From the NCBI RefSeq assembly GCF_025602895.1, contig NW_026516259.1, positions 62,001 to 126,000 of the forward strand: a stretch of DNA of 64,000 nt, read 5' to 3'. This stretch comes from Polychytrium aggregatum (taxonomy: Eukaryota; Chytridiomycota; Chytridiomycetes; Polychytriales). Made by a program: the position numbers and the translations under genes. Under the pieces are notes generated by a model that was given only the letters and a program-made list of their open reading frames with translations, was not told where the DNA came from and searched no databases. Below, piece by piece: positions 31,160 through 43,795 of this stretch; position 1 is the stretch's first letter, and the number at the start of each line of letters is the position of its first letter.

Positions 31160-31946
31160 ATGGACCCGGAAATCACACCGCGCATCAGCTCCTCGGCCGT
31201 GAGCTCCTATGCGGGGCGGGTCGTCTTGATCGCCGGCAACATCACATCCGTGAGTCAGAGGCCCACTCGGCTTGTCGCATGCTTCATCGAGGGCACAGCG
31301 AAGCCACCAAAGCGCTGCAAAATCATCCGATTCCGGCTCTTGCGCCTGAGGCGGCCACAAGTCCTAACATTCACATTTGTGGTTCGGCCCTTGATCTGCT
31401 CAGCTCAACGTTGAGAGCAATTTCATAGAGATCAAGTGCTCTGACGGCGGAAGCATCCAAGTCGACATCGGCATGACTGCGGTACGCAGGAGCAAAAGAG
31501 GGCGAAGGGACGGATAGATGAAGGGAAGGGCGATCGCACGACTGGGTTTGTGGTGCTCTGCGTTTGCTCATGCCCGGCTGCTTGATTCTCTCGGTCACAG
31601 CTGCCTGCACTCGAGCAGAATGCCATCGTCGAGGCCGTGGTTAGTATCGGAAGCGACATGCATATGACACTACAGACGATCACTCTCTTCCCGGATGCCC
31701 CTGGTACGTCCGCATGCCTGTGGAGAGAATCGCCCGAGCACCAGGGTATCCCCCTGGTTTGTCCTGGTCCGTTTGTCCTGGCTCGCATCCGGGGCAACGA
31801 TCCTCGCCGATCGCTGACCCAAACCACCGACGCCATATCGACGCCCTTGCCCTCGGACTGACATCTGATTCCTCACACCAGTGGACTGGAACGTTTTTAA
31901 TGAGGCCGTCGCTCTGACTCATCGCTTCCCGGATATCTTTGGCTGA
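31160..31946 (+). CDS. RPA3: Replication protein A 14-kDa subunit (RPA3)
   Basis: This is the small OB-fold subunit of the heterotrimeric single-strand DNA-binding complex RPA, needed in nuclear DNA replication and repair. Four short exons keep phase (31160-31249, 31404-31481, 31601-31703, 31882-31946) and give 111 residues, the family length. The pattern is typical: MDPEITPRISSS start, GRVVLIAGNITS, then IEIKCSDGGSIQVDI, then QNAIVEAVVSIGSDMHM and the C-terminal helix WNVFNEAVALTHRFPDIFG, which is the trimerisation helix. All donors are GTGAGT or GTACG types. No single frame shows the gene, so it would be missed without splicing. It is divergent from the D-LDH gene. Confidence 0.88.
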
Positions 31947-32390
31947 GCACGCTGAGCACGCTCGATCGCTCTCGATCGCTCTCGATGTTGCCAGCCCCAT
32001 GTCAGCCTCCCTTTGCTTCGAACTTCATTTGATTTGCAAGCCGCTACACACCCATGTCGTCAGCAGGACCTCTCCGCACCAACCATTCAACCATGGCCGG
32101 GCAGTCGGCTCTCAATGGCTGTGACGACAGCCAAGTGCTTGATGGCTGTGGGCGTCACCATGGAATCATTGTATTTTGGAGAACAACCGAGCCCACAATA
32201 CAACATGCAGCGTTCTCTGTTGCCAGGATATCGGTACCATCAATAAGAGCGTGGCGATAGGAATGCGGCATGTCGATGACAGAAAGCGGTGCATGGATTG
32301 GACGCGAGCCACAACCATCCACGAGAAAGAAACGTGGAGGAAGGGACATTTCTTGGCTGTTGCGGGTGATGGGACAGACCCTGTCCGGAC
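31947..32390. other. Convergent 3' region
   Basis: This lies between the RPA3 stop and the stop of the I78 inhibitor gene. Only short direct repeats (GAGCACGCT, CGATCGCTCT at 31946-31985) were seen. Confidence 0.55.
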
Positions 32391-32939
32391 TCATCCCCAA
32401 ACAATGGAGGTGATGTACCAGTTGTTATCGATGTGAATGTTGGCTCTGTCGGCCCAGTAGTCCATCGTAACGACCGAGTTGGGAAGCAGGATTCGGTATT
32501 TGGGAGGCAAGCTGTCGACCGAGACAAGCTGGGAGGGAGCAAAGTCATGACGATGAGCAGAGGACCGCACTCGACTGCATCAGAGCGCTGACTTCTCAAC
32601 AGCCCGAGCCAATCGATGCCAGCTCAAACCTGCATCAGCCATGCGCAGGAAACCGAGCAACGGCTGGCCCACCTGGTCCCTGGCAAAGCCCTGTGCGATC
32701 AGATCGTCGGGGCTCTGGGCAGGCTGGAGAAGCTTCTTGCCGACCAGAGACTGGATGTTGGGATATTCGTGGGGCTGGGCCCAGACGGTAGCGGTAGCGG
32801 AGCAGAGCCTATATATCGGATGCAAGAAACGAAATGCCGTCCCCTTCGTGAATAATCGGCGGCGCCTTTCAGGGTTGGGCGAGATGGCGACACAGCGAGC
32901 AAACAGCAAGCGGAACCAAGGCCAGATCAACGAGAACAT
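32391..32939 (-). CDS. Potato-inhibitor-I / I78-family peptidase inhibitor
   Basis: Two exons (32939-32673 and 32528-32391) join in phase to give 134 residues. The C-terminal 75 residues fit the inhibitor I/I78 fold: QSLVGKKLLQPAQ, then a spacer, then the reactive loop VVTMDYWADRANIHIDNNWY and the closing VWG. By alignment with eglin-like inhibitors the P1-P1' bond would be Met-Asp, which would suggest chymotrypsin- or subtilisin-like targets; this is inference. The family blocks serine proteases. The first 55 residues are Phe/Trp/Arg-rich and doubtful. ATG 32939 is the only in-frame start available, but a TATA-like box lies inside this exon, so the true 5' end is uncertain. Neighbours give no functional hint. 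Confidence 0.6.
32810..32815 (-). promoter_or_regulatory. TATA-like box inside the proposed first exon of the I78 gene
   Basis: The minus strand reads CCGATATATAGGC. If used, transcription would start near 32780 and leave no ATG before the inhibitor domain. It may be a chance match. Confidence 0.25.
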
Positions 32940-34211
32940 ACACAGCGACGGCAACGAGCCAGCGGGAGATGGAAAGCGAGTGGAATTGCATATCGGATAT
33001 GGCAGAGGCGATGAGACGAGCGAGTGGAGAAGGGGAGCTGCGTGCCATCCAGGTTCAATCTTTGAGCAGGATGGGCCCCGAGATTGGCGGCGGACGATTG
33101 TTTGTGGCTGATGACGATTGGTGTGTCAGCGACACCAGCACATTCCATGAACGATTTGTTGTGGGGAGAAGAGGAGGTGCATCACCTGCTTGTCGGGTTG
33201 CCGCCCCATGTCCCGCCGAGCCACATGGGTCCATCAGTCCATCCACCGAGGCGGGTGCGTTGCACTGACAGCACTTTGGGCCGTGGCACTGATAATGGGG
33301 CGGTGTCCATTTGCATTAGTTCGCACACCAGCCACTGTCTGATGTTCTTGTTTGAGCAGCATAGCTATGGGATACGATCTGCATTCGACCGTCTGGACAG
33401 CGCTGTACAAGGCGGGGGGGGGTTTTCGACGTCAGGATAGCCGGATCGAGCGGGTCGCTTGGATGGATGCTTGCTGTGCTCTAGGCCTTGGTTGTGTGCA
33501 TTCTTGTCCAAAATAGCAGCAATCGGAAGCAAGCCCGGCGAGCCTCGCTTCGTTTTAGATAGAATGTACGCAGGCGGTGGGTGATTGATGCTACCTGTTC
33601 AATTGCCGCGACCCTCCGGAGGGCAGTGTCGGCGGTTCACTCTTGTTCTGACTCATCTTGGATATATGCTATTGTGATGAGACCGAATGACATGCGGCTG
33701 CGACGGCTTGTCAGGTCTACCCGCTCTATCACCCTGACGACGCCAAGGACGAATGTCTTGTTGCTGTGGGTGCCTGGCATTGTCCATCGGACCAGTTTTT
33801 AACCCGCTTGAAAAGTGCAAGAACATAGAGCTGGTTCAAGTTGCTGAGCACCCACTTGCGTGATAATCGGCCAATCATGATGAGCGACTGGTCGGTAGTG
33901 GTGGCATATCACTGCCTCGGCTGGGTATGGAATATGCGCTCTGGATCTCACTTTGTGCAGATTCAAGCTGGACAGCCTTCTATCGGGCAAAGACCCTCAA
34001 ACCACCGTGTTGCCTCCACTAGATCATGTTGCCTCCACTAGATCAAAGTCGCTGGTGTTTAGCCACGACAACCCAGCGGTCTTTGCGGAAATATCACTGT
34101 GAGAATCACGCAGAAGGACCGTGAGTCGATAGGATACAAGGCGCCATATGTTATAATATGATACGACGCAGTTTGATATGAAATAGTATGTGAGAGAGAT
34201 GAACAAAGTGA
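32940..34211. other. Gene-poor stretch
   Basis: About 1.3 kb with lower GC between 33500 and 34200. There is a nine-G run at 33413-33421 and a tandem duplication of CACTAGATCATGTTGCCTC near 34017-34042. No frame is convincing on either strand. Confidence 0.55.
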
Positions 34212-35660
34212 TCAGCGACGACCGGATTGGCAATTAGTCGAAAATATGGGCCTTCCATACAGTGCTGGCTGACTGGACTGACAAGTCAGCCAGGTTGGAA
34301 GGAGGAGGGCTCTTAGCCGCCTTGATACTTTATTTGTGTATGCGATGATTATCAGCAGCAAGCAATAGGGCTCTGAGCTCCAGATACAATGGAGAGTATT
34401 CAAATGCGCAACCGTGTGCGCCAAACATGGACGCTCTCGATACCCATTGGCGGTGTGGGTGGTCGGTCGAGGAGGGGGGTCGATGGGCGGTAACCGCGGC
34501 TTGGGTCCGTAACCGGCTAAATTGGTGCCGCCATGGGCCGTAACGCTGGCGATCGGCACCGAGGGCCCGACGGGGCCGCTGCAGATGATGGCGGAGCAGT
34601 TGAGCTCGGCCGATGGGCAGGGCAGTCGGTCTGGGCTCGCCAGGGACATTTGCGAGTCGGGGAGCAACGAGAGACGCGAGCGGCCGTTTGGGTTGGCTCC
34701 CACCCCTCCCCGAGACAACGGCCAGGCCAAACACATGTGGCCCAAGGGCGCGATGCCCATAGGTGTGACAAAAACTGTCCTTGTCCCGCCGCGACGCGTT
34801 TGCCATTTTGGGGGGGGGTGCTGTCGCCGATGAGGTTGAGTGTTGGCGGCGATCGGACAGGCGGCCGACGACGGGGAGAGTCGAACGTTGGTCGGGCAGG
34901 CAATCTTGGACGCAGACAGGGCGGATTCGCTGACTGCGTCCTCATCGCTGGGGCGTTGGGCGGAAGAGTGGGTTGCCCAGGATCTGGGTCGCCAGGCCCG
35001 CTCCAAGGGTGACTTGCAGATTCGGTGAGCAGAGTTCCGGCGTCCTGGAGACGACCAAGGCAGCCAGCCAAGGAGCATCCGGGGACAACTGCGGACGGAT
35101 CGACTACTGCCAACGGCATCGGTCTCGACGATGGGCATGTCGCACTCGGCGGAGCCAAGACAGGTTCCAGCAACGAACGAGCGGACCAACAAGCGAGGCC
35201 ACGGCATGGAGGGTCTGGGAGAGGCGCGCAGTCGCTGAGCGTGCCTTGCTGGGCCGGTCCCACGCCACACTCACAGGGCGGCCACAGCCCGCACAGACCA
35301 GCGCCGGGCTGGCTGGCGATTGTGTTTGGACGCTGATGATTGCTGATGGCGATGCCGTCGGTGGTGCTGGTGGTGCTGGTGGTGCTGGTGGTGCTGGTGG
35401 TGCTGGTGGTGCTGGTGGTGCTGGTGGTGTCGTCGATTGTGATGAACACTGTGTCGTCGAGTGGGTTAGCGTTGCCGACAGCCATGTCAGTGTCGATCGA
35501 AGCTATGGTGTTTGCAGCACCGATGTTGCAATCTCGAATCTGATGCTCGGCCACCGGGGTATCGTCTATGAGTGAGCGACAGCAACCACGGACGACATGA
35601 ACTGCCGTCGCGATCATCGCTGCCAGAGCCAGAGCAAATACCGTCGCAGCCACCATCACC
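34212..35660 (-). CDS. Doubtful protein with N-terminal membrane helix and TST repeats
   Basis: A minus-strand frame opens near 35660 with a hydrophobic stretch (MVAATVFALALAAMIATAV), then a Ser/Thr/Asp-rich segment and about eight Thr-Thr-Ser units encoded by a 9-bp repeat. It continues as a Pro/Cys-rich region to about 34517, where the frame closes; a second frame carries on to 34212. The N-terminal helix could be a signal anchor. Codon bias is only moderately coding-like, and no domain is recognised. The downstream half could be non-coding. Limits are approximate and introns are not resolved. Confidence 0.25.
35354..35432. repeat. 9-bp repeat (GGTGGTGCT)n
   Basis: About eight to nine copies encode TTS/STT units on the minus strand. 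Confidence 0.92.
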
Positions 35661-36293
35661 CAACCATCACCCGCAACCACCACACCCCACCACGCCCACC
35701 CACGCCCACAACATCACCCGCGGCGCCCATCACGCCCCCCCCCGCAAAGGGCCACCGCTGCAAAGATCACGCCGGCGCTCCTCGCGAGAACGCCTCGCTC
35801 GGCCCTCGCTGCAGCTGTGCGACTGCGGCCCGTGTGCTCTCGCCGCCGCCCGCCGCGCTCGCTGTCTGTGGCACCAGTCTTGGATCGCTCCTCGTCGTTT
35901 CATTTCGCCCCCGTTGCATCCGCGGCCTTGGGTGTTTGGGCTTTGCCTTTCATCTCGCTCGACCCCTCCATCCCTCGGTCGTCTTCTTGCCCATCGGCCC
36001 CGTCTGCTTGTCTGCACCGGGCTTCTACGTCTTCCGGCCCCTGTTTGCGCCCTCCGCGCTCCCGTGAGTATCCACCCCCCCCTGCTCTCCTGGAACTCGC
36101 TCGTCACCACGCGACCCTGCCCCCTGTCCGCCTTCTCAGGCTCTCGCCAGGTCGCCCATCTGGCTTGGACCGTCCAGCCCCGCTTCTGCGCTGGTATCGA
36201 TCGGCCTTGATCCTGGCTGGTCTTCACTCCTTCCTCGCCACTGTTCTCACACCTTGGCCGGCTCCGCTCTGGCTCCAGTGACTTGGCCCAGCC
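35661..36293. other. 5' region of the DDT/WHIM gene
   Basis: About 630 bp of C/T-rich sequence with a C-run at 35737-35744 precedes the ATG at 36294. Pyrimidine-rich leaders precede several genes here. No ORF in it is supported. Confidence 0.5.
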
Positions 36294-39200
36294 ATGAGAC
36301 GGCCCTACAGCGATCGCTCGTTCGAGCCTCAACCACATCAGCCCTCGGACCATCCCCATCAGCCGCCGCCGTCCTCGCTCTCTTCTGTGGCCCATCACGA
36401 ACCTTCCCCGCCATCGTCTCGAAGCTATCAAGCCTACGATCGCCCGCCTCCGGTCCAGGTCCAGGTCCAGGTCCCAGCCCGCGATCATCATGCGTACCAG
36501 CACCACAGCCCTCCTTCAACGACCTCGGATCGCTTGCCGTCTCATACCGACTCGCCCCGTCACCCCCCGCCTGCGGAGCCCACGTCCTTCCTCGGTCCGA
36601 GCGGCGATTCGAGCTCAGGCTCCAGTGCCTACCATTTCCATCGCTCGGCAGATCCATCGGCGCCATCTTCGGCCCCGCCCGATCCCTATCGCCACGATAC
36701 CTCGGCCGATCCTGCGCATCTGGACAACCATCGGTTCCGCTCTTCGATCGACAAGCGCTCTCCTCCCGCACCACCCGTGCCAGCGCTGGCTCCCTTTGCA
36801 AGCGTCTACTCGCAGCCATACGATCATCCCCATCAGTCTCACTACCGTCGTCATGAGCACCCCAAGTACTCGCTTCCCCCGCTGGCTCCGTCCCGATTCC
36901 ATCATGACGATCCTCGGAGCTTACCCTATCCCCCCGATCCCTACGCGCCCGTTGGCCATCGTGCCCATCCCCATCCCTCCGATATCTATCCGCCACATCC
37001 CGGCTTTGCTCCGCGGCACATCACCGCCGATAACGAGCACATGTACAACCAAGGTCGCAGCCACAGCCATGCATACGACCAGGGCCATCGCTCGACGCAT
37101 CCCTATCACCATCCCGACCAGCCGCACTCATCGCATGCGTCGTCGGCTCGCCAGAGGCCATCCTCACGTCGGAACTCAAAGGATAACAAGGACCCCTATC
37201 GCCAGTCCACTCTGAGCTTTGCGCCTGTTCATGGATCGATGAGCTACGCCGATCCGTCGTCCCATGTCCCCGCCGACCCACGGTCGTCCTCGCATATGCC
37301 TCGACACTATCGAGGCCACGGTAAGCCTTCTCTTCACGTGTCGAGCTCTGCCGATTGCTCGCCAGCTGCCAATCGCATGCACTTATGTCAGTCGCGGATG
37401 ACCAATCCACCGACTGTTTCTCGAGACGACGGTCATATGCCTCTCAAACGAATGAGTCTGAGCCGCCCAGGCGTCTGTCCTTGCTCACACAATTCGAAAT
37501 CCTCCACTGTCTTGCCCACACCCTCCATCTATCCATTCGCTTATCCGGCACACGATCACTTGTCCTCGCCGACCGGTCCGTCCTCTGCACACCATTGCGC
37601 TACTTTCTGTGACCCAGACGAACCCCCGCCGCGCCCAAACAACGGTGTCATCGTCGAGTATGATCTCACGACTCCGGAATATGAGCAACCCCTCATGCAG
37701 CACCCGGCGTTGCCCCCTCCCGAGGCCCAGCCTGGGGCTCCGAGCCATCCGCTGCATCGTCCGCTGCATCCCCACGAACGTCACACCACCTTCCCCACCA
37801 CTCTGCTCTCCAAGCCTTACCCTTACGATCACGGCCATTGGTACAGTGTCTATGGGCACCACCCCATCGGACTGCCACCCCAGCCTCTGGGGCTGAAACG
37901 AAAGCAGCTCCCAGACCAAGTGCTTGCCGTTGGGGATGGTCGGCATGAGGGCGACTCAGTGCACTACAAAACCAAGCGTCGCAGCAACGCCGACTCCGGC
38001 TCCCTTCCAGAGTACATTCCAAGATCGGAGCTGTCTTCTGACCCGGCCTCGACTTTGAATCCCGAGTCGGCCCGCAAATCGGATTTGGCTTCCGAGCCAG
38101 AACCGGCCTCACAGCTCGAGCTTGCTCCAAAGTCCAGGCAAAAGCTTCCCAAGGGCTCTTCAAAGCAACTCCCAACCAACGGCGACCTGCCGAGCACAGT
38201 CCCGCTTGACTCACAGCTGCTGGTGGAGCAGCCGCCCGCCAAGAAGCGATTGGGTAAAAAAAGGGAAAAGGCCGTCAAAGTAAGTTGCGCACTATGTTCA
38301 AAGTCATTGAGTGTCGCTATTTGTGCAAAGATGCGAGTCAGATCGGCTGCGGGGCTTTTGGACAGAACTGGGACGGGCTGCACATTGCTTGAGTTAGGCA
38401 TCCCCAAGCCCTAGAATGGCACTATGACCATTGGCATGCACAAGGAATGGCCACGAAATGTGCAGGCTATCCACACTTGTGTGCTCGTCTCTTGTCATGA
38501 AACGATCGCCTCGATATCGCACCATCGGCACGTTTCAGCGCAATCCCCATTTGCCCATCCAGACCCCATCGCCTGAGAGCCGTATCCGATCTGGCCGACT
38601 CCAAAAGGCGTGCATCTGCTTCTCCCTCACCAGTCGCTTACTGCGTCCTCTATGGCTTGCTTTCCAGGCTTCGACTTTAGCCCCACCGCTCGAGTTTCAG
38701 TCGGTTGATTCTGCGGAGCGGAGACTGGCTGGTTCCGAACTCCGGCAAACTACGTTGGACTTTGCCCTGATATCCCACAAGAGTGTCGATGACGACGGTG
38801 TGCCCGACTCAGCGCTCGGGCTGGCGTCTGAACAGACTGGCCAGATCGCCCAGCAAATCAAGGGATATCCGACAGACGCGATGGAGCCATTGGATTATGT
38901 TGCCCAAACAAAGTCGAACCCGCCGCAGTCCACAGTTGGACTTGCTGCTCCAAGCACTTCGCCCATGCCGTCTGTCAAAGACCAAAAGAGCCCCTCGGAC
39001 TGGGCCAATCGACAGGCCCCGACTGGGAACATCCGCTATGTCGCCACAAAGCCCACCAAGAAACCCAGGATCATGGATGACCTCGAGACCAGCGTTCTTC
39101 TTGTCGGCGTTCCGCTTCCAGCCTTGAAGCCAGTGCTGAGTCCAAAGCGCGAGGCTGCCAATGCGCCCGCTGCCAAAGCCTGCGACGCTAGCGGCACCAT

Positions 39201-42200
39201 TGTGGCCAACGAGTCCGTTACTATAAACGGAGCATCAAAGCTGATCATACTCGACGACGAAGCTGTTGAAGCCCCCTGCCCACCAGAGGATACTGCTAAC
39301 GAGTTGGAGAGCAAGCCCGTCACGAAGGCGGGCGAGACCGGAGTGACGGCGTCCGGGCATATGGATGTCGACTTGAGTCAACACGAGAACGAGGGCAAGA
39401 ACGACGGCGATGGCGACGATGATGAAAGTGACAGCGACGACGATTTCATGAAAGCATGGGAATCTGCGAAGCTCCAAGAGGCTCTCGATCTTCTGAGCCT
39501 GTCTGATTTCTTGACCTCGTTCGGACCCGTTGTGCTGGGCATCCCTGAGAGCCAGCGCTTTTCCTTGGGTAGGTCGGGGGCCGTCAGGCAATTCGACTGT
39601 GCCTCTAGTGCCGATAGCGCTTCGTATTGTAGACTCGACTCGGCACCCTGGCTCTCTGACCACCTGTATGTGTGCTGGAGACATATCTAACCTGCGTGCC
39701 TTTCCAGAAACCCTCGAAGTCGCCATCTACAACCCCACCCTTCGGTTTCGATATCTTTTTGATCTGTACAGCCGATTCCTCGAGTTTCTGGAGAAGGAGC
39801 TGGGCGACGATAGCGACAGCGACGACGATGCCGATTTCGAAGATGACGGCGAGCAGAGCAGCGACCAGGATGCACCAAGCAACGACAACAGCGAGCGCAG
39901 TGTCGTGAATAGCGCCTCTGCTGGCAACACAACTGCGTCCGGCGACAAGGAAAGGGGCCATTATGGGCAAGTCCAGGCCCGAATAGCCCTTCTGATTGCC
40001 GATGTCGATCACGCCGTTGCTGAGTACCTCCAGTCCACCGAGTGGGTTGAGATCGAGCCCTCGATGCACATCCAGGCGCTGATGGTGCTCATGGGTCTCG
40101 TCATCGGCACCGAGCCCTTCAAGAACCACGTCGATGCTCTCGAAGAGCAGCTCCAAGAGATGCGGCGCGAAAAGTGGCGGCTCTTGATGCAGCGCAAGGA
40201 TCACGAGAACGAGCTCTCGGACCTGACGCAAAAGCACACCCAGAATGTGGAGGAGCCCAGTAATGCCGGCACCTCAACCCTGACCGCAGCACAGCTCCGC
40301 AAAAAGTCACAGCAGTTCGAAAACGACAAGACCCGACTGTCCAAACAGATCCGCGATCTCCAGAAGGAGGAAGAAGACATCAAGCCGCGATACGAGCAAG
40401 TGTCCTGCCACCTGCGTGCGTCTCATTTCCGCGTGCTCGGCCACGATCGCCTGGGCCGGACCTACTACTTTGTCGCTGTGCGGCCCGGTGCCGACATCAA
40501 CCTCACTGGCGATCTGGTTCGGCAGGAGGTGATCCAGGGCAAGGCTCATCCAAGCCAAGTCACCTTCCTCAGCGAGACCGACGAGTCTTGGAGCGGGGCA
40601 ATCTATGGCCTGCTGATCGAAGATACCGTTGGCCTGGACCCTCCAGAGCAGATTGTACCTCTGTACGCCAACACCCGACGGAAGCCGCGGGCTCGTCTGC
40701 TCGAGGAGGAGCAGCGATCCAATGTCACCCCGGACCCAGAGGTCAGCATGGACAGGGGCGAGGACGGCGACGGTGACGGTGACGGTGACGGTGACGGCGA
40801 CTCGGTCATGTTGCTCAACAAGTCCATGGAGACCCTCGAGGACGAAGAGCCCTCGGTGGAGTCGACGGGCACCATTGAAGATCTCGGCAAAGTAAGCATT
40901 CCGTCGACGCCAAAATCGTGGCTGCGGCGACAAGTCCTCATCGACAATGCCTCGGACATGACTGCCGACGTCTCGCGGGAGACACCGGAGCAGGTGCTGT
41001 CATCGCCGGCCATGTCGACCCAGGACATCAAGGACGGCATCCAGGACGTGGATGTGATCGGTTTGGGTATCGGCACCGCCAGGGCCCTCGCCGAGCTGAG
41101 CCACGAGCTGAGCGACCACCACGTTCTTTCTGATCGCGATGACGACCTGCCAGCGAACAACGCCCATCATTCGCTTGCCACCGGCGCTGCCGAGGGTGCC
41201 GGAGTGCAAGCAGGCTCGTACAAGACTCGATGGTATTATATCGACTCGTTCAGCAGCCTCCATCGACTCTTCCGCTGCCTCAACGACCGCGGCACCCGCG
41301 AGCGAGAGCTGCGGTTCCGGATAAGCGACCGCTTCGCAAGCGAGTGCGGTCTCTCGCTCATCAAGAATACCAAGGGCGGCACCCAGCCGATCACGACCTT
41401 CAGCGAAGACCGCGAGAACGAGAAGCGCGTCGATGCATCGTTGGTCAAGTTTGGCAAATGGGTCGAGGCTCGCGGCACTCTCCTCAAGGACAACCCATTC
41501 CACGTTCCAATGGACATCATTCACCCCCCGGACGAAAAGGAGACCGCCCCAGCCACGGGTACTATCACCTTGAGCGGCCGCCGCTCGGTTAAAACCCAGC
41601 TCGGCGCCCGAGTCGATGCTGCGCCCAAGACCGAGCCCACCAAGGCCCCAGGATCGGTCTGGGAGCAGGCCGATTATTTTACGTACATGGAGCTCGTCAT
41701 CCGCAAGAAGTTTAGCAAGGTCTCCAAGTTCTTCAAGGGATATCATTACAGCTGGTCGACCTTCGAAGTCGACGACCTGGATCATGCTCGGCGCTATCTG
41801 CTGCAGTGGCTCAAGCGATGGGCGCAATTGACCCTGAGGGATGCCGAGTCGGGCAGTGACAGCGACGACAGCGACCACGGCAGCGATGACGACACCTCGA
41901 GACTTGCAGAGTCGCAGACCAGCGCTGCACGGAAGCTCTCCACCGAGGCCGACACAGATGAGGATGTCATGGTCAAGCCTGGCGAAAAGAGCGTCCTTGA
42001 TGGCGTTGGCGTGCGTCTCAACCTGGGTGACTATCTTGTAGAAGGTGGGATCGACGGCATACAGACACTCTCGGCCCTGGACTTGCTCTTGGATGAACTC
42101 GGAACCCTGATTGATGAGCGGGCACTCAAAGAAGCACGGGAGGAAGCGGCGGAACAGGCCGCCGAGGCCGCCCCAGCCGAGCCCTCCAAGGGTAAGAGGC

Positions 42201-43795
42201 CAGCCCCGCAAAACAGAGCGCCCTCCCCTCCAGCACAGCACGTTCCGTCAAATGACAAAGCGCACGAGTCCCTCACACGTGGCGAAAGAAGGCGAGACCC
42301 CTCGATACAAGATCAAGGGTCGAATGCGGCTCATCCTGCGGCTGGAAGCACAGGCAAGGGGCGTGGTCGCGGCCGCCAAAAGCCGCGGTCCGAAATCGCT
42401 GCGCTGTCGGAGGACGAGCACGAACCCGTGCCCGAGCCCGACGGTCGGCACCAGAATCAGAACGGAGCCGAGAGCGACAAAGACACAAACGCTCGGGGAC
42501 CACGCGCCTTGCGGAGCAGCCGCAAGATCCAAGCGACCAAGGGTATGCCATCGACCGACGAGTCCAATCCCTCACGAGCCCGGCCAACGTCCGCTTCATT
42601 ACTAGCTCCTAGCACTTCTGGCGCTGCGGGTCGCGGCAAGGACCGAGATGGCCGGCTGTCCAAGGCCGAAGAACGGACGCCGTCGCTGGAGTCCAACGGC
42701 CAGAAACAAAGCAGTCGACGCAGTCGACAGCGTGTTGTCGATGCAGTTGACGAAGATGAAACCAACATTGACACTCGAGCGACACGACGCAGTGCCAAGT
42801 CGGCGAGCGAACCCGCCTTGCCCAAAGGCAAGCCGCCTCCCAAGGACAATGACGACGCCGATATTGAGGATAGCGAACAAGCTGAAAGCGACGGCGAACA
42901 TGCGGTACCCGAGACAGGAACGGGACGCGGCCGACGAAGCAAGCCTGTCATAGCCGCTGCCGAGAGCACAGCTGATGTTCTGAGTGACTCCCGCCGATAC
43001 CCAGCGCGACATACATCGCCCGGCGGTGGCTCGCAAGGCACAGCGCTGCCGTCGGCCCGGAAAGCCTCTGCCCGAGAGCATCACTCGATACAAACAACCC
43101 CGGAGCCTCCCGAGCCTCCGACAAAGCGAGCACTGCGATCAGGACGCCCGTCGCACCCTCAACAAGGACCAACCAAGGGCACGGCGGCGAAGGAAGTCGG
43201 AAGGAGCAGGCGCTCCAAAGCCCTGGTCATGATTTCATCTGATCACTCCTCTGACGACGAGGAGCCGCCCAAGCGAGTAACGCGAGCGAGCCTACGGTCG
43301 CCTCCGCCTGTGGCTCACAAGCCCAAGAATGGTGGCAGCGACGATGACGATGAGGATGAAAGCGATCACCGTGCAGATCGAGGATCATCGGCCAAGTTGA
43401 CCCGCCGGACAGCGACAACGTCCGGCCGACCCGCCAGCGCAGCCAAGAGCACGTCGCCCGAGCTCCAAGACAGCAGCAGCGACAGCAACAGCGACGCAGA
43501 CGACGAGCGGGATCACGACCAGTCGTCTCGGAAACGGAAACGATCAATCTCGGGCCCCTTGGCTCACCAACAACCGCAACAGCCCGCCGCCGCGCTTGGT
43601 CGGCGCTATGCGCTGCGTGGACAGAAATCCGACGAGCCGGCAACCCAGACCAACGACACTCGATCGCGGCTGCGGTCGAACTCCAGAACCACGCCAGAGA
43701 GAAGCATGGGCTCACCGACGGATGAACCTGCGCTCCTCAGGCCGGAAGAGAAGAAATACTCGTTTCGGCGAGGCCGGGCCAGGACCGAGGGCTGA
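36294..43795 (+). CDS. DDT/WHIM-domain protein, ISWI-type chromatin remodelling subunit
   Basis: Three exons keep phase (36294-38279, 38668-39568, 39708-43795), giving 2324 residues. The first 660 are His/Pro/Ser/Tyr-rich and probably disordered. A DDT domain spans the second junction: LLSLSDFLTSFGPVVLGIPE then FSLETLEVAIYNPTLRFRYL. A WHIM1-like helix pair follows (about residues 1070-1150), then RASHFRVLGHDRLGRTYYF (WHIM2-like) and RWYYIDSFSSLHRLFRCLN (WHIM3-like). The C-terminal 500 residues are charged, with AT-hook-like KGRGRGRQKPR and GRGRRSKP. DDT plus WHIM marks subunits that bind the ISWI ATPase (Acf1/BAZ1, Itc1, RSF1 types) and set nucleosome spacing in the nucleus. No PHD finger or bromodomain is visible, so it is closer to fungal Itc1-like forms. 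The start has good context (CAGCCATGAG). Confidence 0.82.
40768..40800. repeat. Coding GACGGT repeat (poly-DG)
   Basis: About five hexanucleotide units in the DDT/WHIM gene encode Asp-Gly repeats. Confidence 0.85.
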
